Part shown: piece by piece, positions 42,323 through 53,115 of the stretch
Position numbering within the stretch: position 1 is the first letter of the stretch
Layout: each line of letters begins with the position of its first letter
Source: Beverwykella pulmonaria
Taxonomy: Eukaryota > Ascomycota > Dothideomycetes > Pleosporales > Melanommataceae
Reading direction: 5' to 3'
DNA: 64,000 nucleotides
NCBI GenBank assembly: GCA_001599595.1
Contig: BCHH01000003.1
Location: forward strand, 4,027,224 to 4,091,223
Program-made: the position numbers and the translations under genes
Notes under the pieces: generated by a model
The model's database searches: none
Told to the model about the DNA's origin: nothing
Seen by the model: only the letters and a program-made list of their open reading frames with translations

Positions 42323-45300
42323 ATGGCGGGGATGGAGCAGCTCGAAGTCCACAGCAAGGCGAGTTGCTCCGCGTTTGGCGTACCATTCCCCAGCTAATTG
42401 GCCCCCAAACAGTCGTACCTCGTGCGCTGGGTCAACGTCTCTGCGATGCACACCATCTCGTGGAGCATACAGCCGCACAAGAAATCCATCAACTTTGGCA
42501 TATTCAAGCACCCAGGCACGTCCACCGGCGTCACCCCGAACCTGCCCTCCTCCGCGACCTTCGAGGCTGGACCTCCGACTCCCGCCTTGGAAGTACCCAC
42601 CACGCGCGTACGCGGCTCTTCGACCTCGCGGAACGACCGAACATTTGTGGTGGAGAAACTGTCGGCAATTGGCCTGCGGCAGGTGCACTGGGCGGGGAAA
42701 TGCGAAGCGGACAAGGTTTCCATTGGGACGTACAATGTGCCCGAGGGCGAGGGCGGCATGTACGGGCTGGTCTTTGACAACACTTTCTCCAAAACCGTGT
42801 CCAAAACCGCAACCTTCGTGTTGATGACATATCCATCGAATGCGCCACCAAAGTCTGGACACCACATGCACTATGCCCAAACCCTAGCAGGAGCGAGCTC
42901 GACGAGTCTGGGGCAGAAGTCGAGTCCAGGATTGGGCCCAGTTGCCGATTCCTCCGAGTCCCTTCCATCCCAGAAATTCACAGAGCGACCCAAGTCCTCG
43001 TATGCCCTGAACACCACCCCGGCGCCAAACACGAACTTCCTCACGGGCGTGCTGCAGAAGAAGAGAAGGAAGAGGAACCAGGGGTATGCCAGGCGCTTCT
43101 TTTCCCTGGACTTCACGTCCTCTACCCTTTCCTACTATCGAAATGACCATTCTTCGGCCTTGCGTGGCTCAATTCCTCTCTCGCTTGCGGCCATTGGCGC
43201 AAACGACAAGTCGAGAGAGATATCTGTTGATTCCGGCGCCGAAGTTTGGCAACTGCGCGCGAATAACACAAAGGATTTCAATATGTGGAAAGCCGCGCTC
43301 GACCGAGCCTCCCGCACTGCGTCAGGATTGGCATCGCCTACCCTCCGTATGCCAGAGAGCCGGGGACGTACGTCGCATGTCGTCGACGAGGCCGACGAGC
43401 GCGACTGGGAAAGAGTAGAGGCCTTGGTGGGTAGGATTGCTGGAACTAGAGATGCAGTCCGGAGACTCGCCCAGGACACGGATCCCAAGTATCACGGTGC
43501 CTCAGCCTCCCCCGGGCTTATCCCACCCGGCCTGGGGATAAGTCCTGGAAATAACAGAATGCAGGACAGTCTGTCTCCAAGTCCATCGGACGCAGAGTCA
43601 AACGACTATTTCCCAGATGTTGATAGAAAGGCCTTCTGGAAACGGAAAGCAAGCAGCTCCGGTACCCACAGCCCCTCCGGTCTTTTTAGGAGAAGCGTTT
43701 CTGCTCAGGTAGCTGTTGGCGCACCCAGTACTGTTCCTGTTCCGCCTCAACCACTAAACGGCACTCTCACGGTGCCCAAGCGACATGGTCGTCCGAGCAC
43801 TGCAGCCCCGGCACAAGAAGAGGGTGTCCATGACCATTGCATGGCGCTCCTGCGGGATCTTGATGGCGTCGTGGAAGACTTTTCCATTCTTCTGGCTGAA
43901 ACTCGGCAAAGGCGTATGCCACCCCCAGTCTCAGCAGTCTCGTCCCGCCAGAGCATGGACTCTCAGGAGTCTGCAGATGAATTCTTTGACGCCCACGATG
44001 GCGACACGGTCAAGTCCCAACTGCTCACTATCCGCCGGGATAGCGGGGAAGGTGAGCAGGAAGAAGAAGATGACGTCTCAGACGGCGAATCCATGTCATC
44101 AAGCGAAAATGAAGGCATAGGAGCATTCAATCGCGAACGCATGTCCCTCGAAGGCCGACCCTCCATCTACCCCACCAAGCCCAAATCACTCGCCCCCCTA
44201 CCCCTTGAACCTGTCAAGCGCAGATATACAATTGCGCCACCAAAAGGCCAACCGCCGAGCTTGATTTCCTTCCTTCGCAAGAACGTTGGGAAGGATCTCT
44301 CAACAATCGCCATGCCTGTTACTTCTAATGAACCTACCTCCGCGTTGCAGCGTCTTGCCGAACAGCTTGAATACAGTGAGATTCTCGACGCTGCCGTGAC
44401 TGCGGCTCCGGAAAACGGAGAACGGTTAGTGCACATGGCGGCTTTTGCCATCTCCTACTTCAGCAACACAAGAGTTAAGGAACGTGCGACTCGTAAACCG
44501 TTCAACCCTATGCTGGGCGAGACTTTCGAGCTCGTCCGCGAAGATAAGGGATTTCGCTTCATCGCTGAAAAAGTCGTGCATCGGCCTGTGCGCATGGCAT
44601 GCCAGGCCGAGAGCCAGCACTGGACATTCGTCCAGTCTCCGACTCCTGTCCAGAAGTTCTGGGGAAAGAGCGCGGAGTTAAACACAGATGGGCGAGTGCG
44701 CGTCTTCTTGCACGCCTCCAATGAACACTACTCCTGGACAATCGCAACGTCCTTTCTACGCAACGTCATCGCAGGCGAGAAATATGTTGAGCCCGTTGGC
44801 ACCATGACCATCATCCACGAAAACACAGGCGCCAAAGCTGTATGCACCTTCAAAGCTGGTGGTATGTTTGCGGGTCGCAGCGAGGAAGTGAGTGTGCAGG
44901 TCTTCGATAACACTGGTTCGGTGCTACCCATGGGCGCACAAGGGAAATGGACCTCAGATTTACAACTTACCAGTAATGGGCAACCCACCGGCAAGACAGT
45001 CTGGAAAGTCGGGGATCTCGTTGACAAACCGCTCCAACATTACGGCTTCACAACTTTTGCTGCTGCGTTGAATCAAGTCACAGCCATCGAGGATGCCCGG
45101 CTCCCGCCAACAGACTCCCGTCTCCGCCCTGATCAGCGCGCCGCAGAAGAAGGCGAAATCGACCGCGCGGAGGCACTCAAAGCACGACTTGAGGAGCGAC
45201 AGCGGGCGCGCCGCCGCGTAATGGAAGAGCACGGCGAGGACTGGCAGCCCCGCTGGTTCGTCAAGGTCGGGCTGGAGGACGCAAATGCGTTGGGCGAAGA

Positions 45301-45394
45301 GGAGGTGTGGAGGTTGAAAGGTGGCAAGGATGGGTATTGGGAGGAGAGGGAGCGCGGGAGCTGGGAGGGCGTTACTGAAGTGTTCCAGGTATAG
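42323..45394 (+). CDS. OSH3: Oxysterol-binding protein, Osh3 type (GOLD-PH-FFAT-ORD)
   Basis: Exon 1 42323-42358 encodes MAGMEQLEVHSK. The intron 42359-42412 (54 nt) begins GCGAGT and ends CAG, a GC-AG intron with branch GCTAAT. Exon 2 is 42413-45394; total 1005 residues. The N-terminal GOLD-like domain starts SYLVRWVNVSAMHTISWSI. The PH domain lies near 224-312 (FLTGVLQKKRRKRNQGYARR, W near its end). A FFAT-like ER-targeting motif, DEFFDAHDG, is near 537. The ORD spans about 645-1000 with NPMLGETFEL and FWGKSAELNTDGRVR. The usual EQVSHHPP fingerprint is EKVVHRPVRMACQAES, as in Osh3 relatives. Osh3 works at ER-plasma membrane contacts in phosphoinositide/sterol exchange. Convergent with RTF1. 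Confidence 0.92.
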
Positions 45395-45987
45395 TGTTTG
45401 CATATAGAGAATGATATAGACAGGTGATGTGGCTTTGGCAAAAGGTTGGATTGGATTGGATTAAGATACACATGGAACGGATGGGATGCAATGGCTGTAG
45501 CGGAACGTTACTGTTTTCATTTGAGTAGACGGATATGTAACCAGAAGTTGACATTGGCTACTAAGTGCCATAAGACGGTTGAAAACATCTCAAAAGATGG
45601 TACCGAATTTGTGACGGATGACACATTGCACAGTACCAAATACCGGGATATGGAAGATCAAATCGCTCTTCGGAAGGACATAGAGAGATTGGTGAGATGG
45701 AATAGTCTATTCAATGCTATTCGTGGTGGAGCGCCATCTATGCGACTCATAAATATGCTAACAAAATGATAGCAGCGGTGAATGTAAAAAAAGGGGGGGA
45801 AAGGGGGAATATCACAAAAGATTTCGTTCGCAACTGCCAACTCCAAAAATGATCCTTTGTCCGACCGGTACTGTACATCCAGAACTCCATGCAATGCCTC
45901 CAAATTCAATGAGACTCTCCTTTTTTGAATGCGATCTCAATCATATCAGCTACTAAGGAGTTGAAGACCAGTGTGTATCTATATTTC
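45395..45987. other. Intergenic between convergent genes
   Basis: 0.59 kb of 3' flanks of OSH3 and RTF1, with an A7-G7 purine run at 45787-45800. No gene seen. Confidence 0.5.
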
Positions 45988-47702
45988 CTAAATCTCAATA
46001 TCCACGCCAATATCCATAGACGCGATGATATCGTCATCCATCTTTGGCTTCCTGAAGGTCGGCAGCCCCTTCCGTTCCACCTTCTTCTTCTCGGGCTTCG
46101 GTGTACCATCCCGTGACGATGCGCCCTCGAACAACGCATCGACATCCAGATGCCGCTGCTTCTTAAGCCTCTCTTCTTCCGCCTTCTGATTCGCCTCCTC
46201 TTCGGCCTTCTTCCGCAGCATCTCCTTCTCTTTTCGCCGCTGCTCTGCGCGGTCTGCTTTCTTCGAGTCGATTAGGGCTTGTCGGATGCGCTCAGATTCT
46301 GTCTTCTTGTTCTGCAAGTTGATTTGTGCGATGCGCTGGGAGCCGAGTTCAGACTGCGATGCTATCTTTGGCGCAGGGGTTTCGCCAGCTTTGGCTCGGA
46401 GAAGGTGGCTGTATTTCTCGGATTTGGCGATGCGGGCGTTGATGTCGGCGTCAGTCCAGAAGCGGTTCTCGAGATTCTTGATATCGTCGTATTTGTTCTT
46501 TATATATGTCTGTGTGGGGACTTTTGCGTTCATCTCCACGAGAGACTGCTTGTATGTCTCGAGATCGGCCTCGGTGAAGCGCCCGTTGGAGAGGTACTGG
46601 AACTGGTACTCCTTCTTCACGCTGCCGTGCTGGACTTCAACGTATTGGTCTGTTGCGAGACGCTGTCCGTTCTTGCCTTCGAAGACATATGGTTTACCAG
46701 CGGAGAAGCCTAGACAAAGAAATGAGCCAACGCAAAAATTGAGGGTAACAGAAGAGACGACCTACCCTTAATTTGTGCCATCTTGTAGAGCACCCTTCGC
46801 TGAGCATCTGAGCCGGTACCGATGCGTGCGAATGTGCCAACCATGGCCTTCTCAAAGTCTGGGTAGAAGCAGACCTGCGAGAAGAAACCCCGACCAACGC
46901 GGATGGATTCGAAATCCTGTAAGCTGGCGGGCTGCTCCACATGGGGCAGCTTCCTATGGGGGTGCTCGTCCCAGCCCACTTCACTCTCGCCGTCTGCGTC
47001 CACGTCTGAACCATCTCTATCACCTGAGCTAGACCGTCGGCGGTCGTTGCGGCGATCACGGTCATCCTGGCGTTGTCGCTGCTGTCCACGCTGCTCGCGC
47101 TCACGCTTGTATGCCTCGAGGTTGGGATTCACCTTCACTTTGGTCTTCTGGCGGTTGTTCTTGCGATCGGAGTCGTCGGGCTCGATGGAATTTGCTTTTC
47201 GCTTCCGGTCGCTCTGCAGGTTCGCCTTGCCCATATCCCTCGCGCGTCTCGCTAGCTCTGCCTGGAAGTTTGCTTTGCTCATCTCCTCGGCGCGCTCTCC
47301 CAGAATCCTCTCCCGCTCCAGCTGAGGCATGGCGCTGATCTTGCTCTTGTCCTTGAGGTCCTTGTATTTGCCTTCCAGCGGGTACGGGACGTCCGAGTCC
47401 TTGTCTGCTGCGTCGCCATCGTCGCGGTCTGAGTCGGACTCGTCCATGTCGCCAGAGCCGAGCGAGTTGGGCGATGATGCGGCGACGGAGGAGCTGCAAC
47501 TTGTCAACGCCATGATGCGACGAGGTTGGCGAGATGGGCTGAGAGAACAACACAAGGGAAGGAGGCGAAGAGAGACAGCGTCGAACCAGCATGAAGCACG
47601 AATGGAGGAGGGGAAGACTTACGCCTCGCCTTCTTCGACGTCTGCGTCGTCGTCGCCGCCTGCGAGCGCGAAGAGCTCATCGTCGATATCGTCCGCCGAC
47701 AT
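45988..47702 (-). CDS. RTF1: Rtf1, Paf1 transcription elongation complex subunit
   Basis: ATG 47702; exons 47623-47702, 46766-47493 and 45988-46709; introns of 129 and 56 nt; 509 residues. The start MSADDIDDELFALAGGDDDA is acidic as in the family. A Ser/Asp-rich stretch and the histone-modification region follow (MPQLERERILGERAEEM, ANFQAELARRARDMG). The Plus3 domain (about 210-345) includes LQDFESIRVGR, FEKAMVGTFARIG, QRRVLYKMAQIKGFSAGKPY and VPTQTYIKNKYDDIKN. A Lys/Glu coiled coil follows, and the C-terminus reads MDDDIIASMDIGVDIEI. Rtf1 links RNA polymerase II to Bre1/Rad6 H2B ubiquitylation and recruits Chd1 in yeast. Head-to-head with COQ7. Confidence 0.93.
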
Positions 47703-48072
47703 GCTGAACTAGGGTGAAAGTGGGAAGCGGCGTCGAGTGGTGGTATCGCTATCGAAGTAGTGGTGTTACAGATGGCACTACAGATGGTATTACAGATGGT
47801 ATCGCGGCGGGCGGTTGTACGGGTGGCTGATGGTGTATCGGTGAGCGTGGATGCAGAGTTCAGAAGGAGGGGAGAGGGAGTGTTAAAAGGAACGCGCTGG
47901 GGATTCGGGGGCGCTGTGCACTAACTTGATGGGAACTAGTGCAGCGGCGGCCCCGTGCTTTCACGCGATGAACTTTGATGGGCATCATTCTGTTTTTCGC
48001 TCCGCCGCCGCCCGCAGAGACAAAACACCACACAGTCGTTACGAGCTCCCTTGCACTGTGATCATACTGGGA
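47703..48072. promoter_or_regulatory. Divergent promoter of RTF1 and COQ7
   Basis: 370 bases between the two ATGs. An in-frame open extension of COQ7 reaches back to an ATG at 47929, so the COQ7 start could be earlier. Contains a short tandem repeat listed separately. Confidence 0.55.
47766..47801 (+). repeat. Three 12-base tandem units upstream of RTF1
   Basis: TTACAGATGGCA, CTACAGATGGTA and TTACAGATGGTA lie 64-100 bases upstream of the RTF1 ATG, probably in its leader or core promoter. Confidence 0.85.
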
Positions 48073-48861
48073 ATGATGGCCAATCCGCTTCCTTCTATAC
48101 GGCCATTGGCCCGCACCGCGGCCCGATGCCATCACTATCCCGTTCTTGATTTCCTCGCGCCTCGTACCATCCCGCACGCCCTCCGACAAGGATCGCGAAT
48201 GCACAGCGCGACCGCAACCACGCCCTCACCCTCACCCTCACCACCGAACCATGTCCAGTCCCCTGACCCCCATGATGCGAAGACCCCGCCACCGCTCACC
48301 CCCTCCCAGCGCGACTTCCTCGACTCCGCGCTGCGCGTAAACCAGGCCGGCGAACTCGCCGCCGTGCTCATCTACACCGCACAAACACCGCCCCTCATCC
48401 GCTCGCACCCGCACCTGCGCCCTTTAATGAAGCACATGCACGACCAGGAAGCGGACCACTTCCGCCTCTTCAACACGCTCCTCGCTAAACACCGCGTCCG
48501 GCCCACCCTCATGTACCCATTCTGGCACATTGCGGCTACCGCACTCGGTTGGGGGACGGCCGTAATGGGGCGCGAGGCAGCGATGGCGTGTACGGAGGCG
48601 GTGGAGACGGAGATTGGGGGTCATTATAATGAGCAGGTTAGGGTCTTACTGGAATGGGCGGGGAGGCTCGAGGCTCGAGGGGAGCTGGGCGACGAGTTGA
48701 GCGCGTTGATTGGGGATCTGAGGAGGATTAGAGATGAAGAGTTGGAGCATTTGGATCATGCGGTGATGAATGATAGCAAGAACGCACGGCCGTATGTGTT
48801 GTTGACTAATATCATCAGGGGTGGGTGTAGGACAGCCATTTGGATCAGTGAGAAGGTTTAA
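48073..48861 (+). CDS. COQ7: 5-demethoxyubiquinone hydroxylase Coq7 (di-iron)
   Basis: Intronless, ATG 48073 to TAA 48861, 262 residues. The first 70 residues are Arg/Ser/Pro-rich with no acids early on, consistent with mitochondrial import. The di-iron ligands appear in the normal spacing: Glu in VNQAGELAAVLIYTAQ, Glu-x-x-His in HDQEADHFRLF, Glu in ETEIGGHYNEQ and Glu-x-x-His in RDEELEHLDHAV. WHIAATALGWGTAVMGREAA and the ending IWISEKV are also family-typical. Coq7 hydroxylates demethoxyubiquinone in the CoQ synthome on the inner mitochondrial membrane. Two ATGs lie together (48073, 48076), and a longer start at 47929 cannot be excluded. Confidence 0.94.
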   Translation: MMANPLPSIRPLARTAARCHHYPVLDFLAPRTIPHALRQGSRMHSATATTPSPSPSPPNHVQSPDPHDAKTPPPLTPSQRDFLDSALRVNQAGELAAVLIYTAQTPPLIRSHPHLRPLMKHMHDQEADHFRLFNTLLAKHRVRPTLMYPFWHIAATALGWGTAVMGREAAMACTEAVETEIGGHYNEQVRVLLEWAGRLEARGELGDELSALIGDLRRIRDEELEHLDHAVMNDSKNARPYVLLTNIIRGGCRTAIWISEKV

Positions 48862-49090
48862 ATGGGAGGGACATGTACGATATAGACCATGTGTATGAAA
48901 GACTGTGCATGGTAGAGACGGGTAATATTGTATAATATGCACGCCATCACACTCAACCCTAGAAGGACTTGGAATGCCGAGCAACTCCTCAGACATGACC
49001 CTGCTATATTCTGGTCGAACGCCTATGCAAGACCCCGTACCCACGCCAGACACCGTGAGCACCATGTCCACAACGCCATGTAGCACCGCA

Positions 49091-52000
49091 CTACTCAAAT
49101 CCCCCATCCAGATCCTTCAAAATACTCCTCTTCCCCTTCGCCTTTCTTACTTTCTTCTGCATGTTCTCTTTCCTCTTCATCTCTGCCTTCTCCAACAGCG
49201 CCCTCCTCTCCGCCTCCCTGGCCTGTGCATGTATATTACTTCTGCCCGTTCCACCTCTTCGCACGCCTCCTTCCACTGGCGTACTCGACCCTGACCCCGT
49301 CGACACACTCGAAAAGTTACTCGTCGTCCTCCTAATCAGCGCCGGCACCCTGAATCCCGGCGGCCCCGTGCCCGCGGACGCCGCATGAAACGCTAGATTT
49401 CCATCAGCATTGGACTCGGAATTCGTAGACGCGGTGCGGGAGAGAGTCAGGCGGTCGATGATAAGTTTCCGTGATGTTGGCTTGACGGCGGCCTCGTTCT
49501 CACTCTCGGACTCTGAGAACTGAGAGTCTGGGACCATGATGCGCGGGTCGTCGAGGAGTTCCATGACTGAGGTCTGGACGTCAGCGAATGTGATTGGTTT
49601 ACGTGCGATGGAGTCGGAGGCTGCGGTACGCCGGAGGTTAGGTGGTGGGCGGTTCTCTTTCTCTTGAGAGTCGAGGGATTTGCGTTTTAGGGGATTGGAG
49701 GCGACGGTGGTGGTGTCTGCTTGTGAGTCGGGGATGGAGATCTCAGTGAAATTGTTGTTCTCTTTATTGCTCTCGGCGGACTGGGATTGGGAAGGGTCGA
49801 CCTCGACCTCCATTTCTGGTGCGTTAAGAAACTCGTACTCGGGGTCCTCCATATGGTCTGCGAGAGTGTTGAAGAAGGCAGACTTCTTGGGATTTTGAGC
49901 TGCAGGTTGTTAGTATGTTGAAGGTCAAAAGTTGATATGGGTGCAAGCATACCAATCTGTCCAATCCTGTCATCAGCGATCAGTGCCTTCGTCATCTGCT
50001 TAAACTGCATCTGCTTCTTCCGACGTCGCTGCTCCGCTTCGTCTTCAGAATCAGACATGTCGAAACCATCCCCGCCTCTCTTTTTGCGGAAACCTCCATT
50101 CATGAGGTCTTTGTAAAGCTTGTTGACATTCTTCTCGTCTTCTGCCTTTGATTTTTCGCTGCCGTAGTGTTAAATAGGATCCATTCATGGAGTGACATAA
50201 GGAACTTACGCATAGAACGCTGCCATCTTGCGTTCGTCAACCTTGACATCGTCCGTATCAATCATCTTTGCAAGTTCCTCATCGTCTTCGTCACTGTCCT
50301 CACCATCCGCTCCTCCAATGCCGGCATACTCATCTTCTGATTCTTCGGCCTGTTCTTCGACAACGTCCTTGGCCCGGCTAGTCTTCTTGTTGAAATTGTC
50401 AATTGCTTGCTTCTTCTTTGCAGCTTTGGTCATAAAAGCGAAAGCGCTACCAGCCTTCGTTGCGCTTTCAGCCTCCAAGTCCGACCCAGATGTGGCAGGA
50501 TCCGCGTCGATATCGGAGTCCTCGGTAACCACTTTATTCTTGCGTTGATGAAGCCTGCCCTTCCGCTTCATGACCGGTGACTCGGCAATAGCCATCATGA
50601 CTGTGTCTATGGTGGATGGCGGGTGAACGAGACCTGCGGGGGAACGAGATAGTTTGAAGCCTGCATCCTGGGTTGGTTCAGGCATTTCGGAAAGCTGGGT
50701 GTGTGAGAATGTCGGTGAAGTTTGAACTGGCTGGCTCGTTCCCAAATTGATTAAAACTGGGATAGCTTGCGAATACTCCTGCTGAGAGTCCAGTGCCTGG
50801 CTGTTGGGCACGAGCATATCGGATGCTTGACTGAACCCAGGTTGGGTATCAGGAAGATTACGCAGGAAGTCCATAGAATCTTGCTCTGGTTCCTTGTCAA
50901 GTGGATGAACCATTTGAGAACCAGACTCCAAGTTCGCCATTGTACCTGCGAACACTTGAGTAAGTCCCAAGGTTGAACCGATGTTGTTGAAGCCAAATGC
51001 AGCCATTGCATTGTCCTGTGTTGCAGAAGAAGCTCGTGCAGGTTGCTGTAGTGTCGTTGATCCTTTTGGCGTTTCATTCTCGCTCTCGTCTTCGTCGTCA
51101 ACGATCACATTCCTGGCTCTGTTGACTGTACGCCTGCGAAGCGGTGCACTGGCAGCTTCATTCTCCATATCGCCGTCCTCATTGACATTCTTCGGCTCTT
51201 CTTCGTTATCTTCGTCGGCCATCTCATTGATCAAACCATTCGACTTCTTCGCGACATCCTCCACTTCGAGCTCCTCATCGTCAGCCTCATCGTCAAGTTC
51301 TTCTTCCTCTTCAGATCCCGATAGCTCAAGCTCCGCCTCTTCTTCGGATTCCTCATCTCCTTCAAACTCTCCAGCATCCTCTTCGCCACTTCCAACGTAA
51401 TCTTCATCGTCACTCGACATTAACTCATCGCCAGCCTCGCCATTTTTCTTTGCCTCTCCTCTCTCAAACTTGGAAAGCTTCAGATCTTCCTCACGGGCTT
51501 TCTCGAACTGTGCAACCATATCTTCGATCTCTAGTTCCTTCTTCTCGCGCTCTTCTTCAGTCTCGATGTGAATTCCGCGGCGCCTCAAACCTTCGAGTTT
51601 CTCTTCGCGTTCCTTGCTTGCCTGTTGACGAGCCTTTTGGGCAAGCGACATTTGTAGCTCTGTTACGCTCATCACATTGTGTCCTTTCGGCCTTCTCGTG
51701 TTCTCAGAAGATGTCAGATGGGCAAGGTGGCGAAGATGGAGCAGTGACGGGGCTTCTTTCTGTTTCCGCTCTGGAAGGTGATCGAATACAGGGAATCTAG
51801 TCTTCGGCTTTAGAATCTCGAGACCGTCGTCTGAATCAGATAGTTCCATCATGCTGGCCGATGTGGGCTTCTTTGGCTCAAGTCGGGCATGCTGGATGGT
51901 TACTGGTTGGGTCTGCTTTACCAGAGGGTTGGCGGGCACATGTTGGAATTCTGGCGCTCGGCCTTTCCCCTTGTTCAACCTTGCGCGAGGTGGGGATTCA

Positions 52001-53115
52001 ACCGGTTCCTTTACTAATATTTCCGTCTCCTGAGCAGTGGTTATGTCATCTTGCTTAACCACTTCTTTCTGTCTGTGAGGGCTCGTGGGCGGGGTGTCGT
52101 GTGTCTGAATAATCTCCGCATCCGAGGAAGCCATCGTGGAGCTGGCATCAGGAGTTGGGAGTTGGGCGGCTGCCTCAGCGGTTTGGTTGTAACCGAATGT
52201 TGCTAGGAGATCCTTTGTAGTATATCTCTTCTTCGTTTTGGCTTGGTGGGTGAGTTGCATATTACGGCTTATCCGCTGCTGCTCCCGGCTTATATCTTCT
52301 AACGCCTTCTTGCTTGCTTTGCGTGTCGGTCTAGCTTGTTGTGTGAGCCGCCTTCCATTCTCGCCATCTGGGTCGCTGTCCGATTCTTGAGCAGCACGTC
52401 GCGATGTCTTCTTTGCGCGCTTCTCTAGATCCTGTGCCTTGCTTTGCTGCACTTTTCGTTCAGCACGTATCCGCTTCACTCGTTCATCCAAGTCGGCGTT
52501 ATGGGTGATTTGAACTGGGACATCCGAGTCAGATTCGGTGAATGCCACAGCACGCGAAGCCGCCTTCTTCATGGGCGAAGCATTGGGCGTGACAAAAAGA
52601 CCAGGGGATGATCGTCGCGATCGTACGCTGGGGGAAGGTGAGGTTCGTGGGGGCATGCTGCTCTCTTTCCGCGCGCCTAACCTGCGGTTGTTGATCCGCA
52701 CAGGCATCTCTTCGTCTTCCTCGCTGCTAGAAATATCAAGTATCCGGGGTGCAGATTCTGATGGTTTCTGTGCTTCTTGCTGGGTGGTGCCAGACATGAG
52801 CTGTGCTCTGATACGTTCATAAGCACCCTGGCCATTATCGTCTGCCTCGCTATCAGACGCGTCGTTAGTGGTCTGTGGTTGTAGGGCTGCTAGCAGTTTG
52901 CGGCGGGGTTGCACTGGTGCTTCTTCGCCGGACTCTGAATCGCTTTCGATGAGCTTTGAAAGCATGTTCGTAGCTCGCGATGCTGGTGCAGGACGCGTTG
53001 GTTTGGGTGAGCCAACTGTCAGCTCTTCCTCAATTGCAGTATCGATACCCATGGTGGTGGTTATTTCGTCCTCGCGCCGCGATGGCTCTAATAAGGGTTC
53101 TGTGTAGGGGAACAT
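49091..53115 (-). CDS. MRC1: Mrc1/claspin, replication checkpoint mediator
   Basis: Exons 50210-53115, 49953-50158 and 49091-49899; introns of 51 and 53 nt; 1306 residues from ATG 53115 (1285 if ATG 53052 is used). The protein is long, acidic and disordered, with many SD/SE clusters and scattered SQ/TQ sites such as MVPNSQALDSQQEYSQA and LNLGTSQ-like text, expected Mec1/ATR targets. The MRC1-like domain is spread over the splice sites: DDEELAKMIDTDDVKVDERK, MAAFYAEKSKAEDEKNV, NKLYKDLMNGGFRKKRGG and IADDRIGQIAQNPKKSAFF. A coiled coil occurs near 510-560. Mrc1 travels with the replisome and passes the stalled-fork signal to Rad53. The C-terminus ends KRSILKDLDGGFE. Convergent with COQ7, 229 bases apart. 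Confidence 0.9.

Noticed and set aside
41823..42824. Long forward frame of 333 codons overlapping OSH3
   Set aside because: It is out of frame with the OSH3 coding sequence and compositionally biased; OSH3 explains the region.
41870..42880. Long reverse-strand frame of 336 codons
   Set aside because: It lies opposite the start of OSH3 and its promoter, is Arg/Gly/Ala-biased, has no family features, and is explained as a shadow of GC-rich coding DNA.
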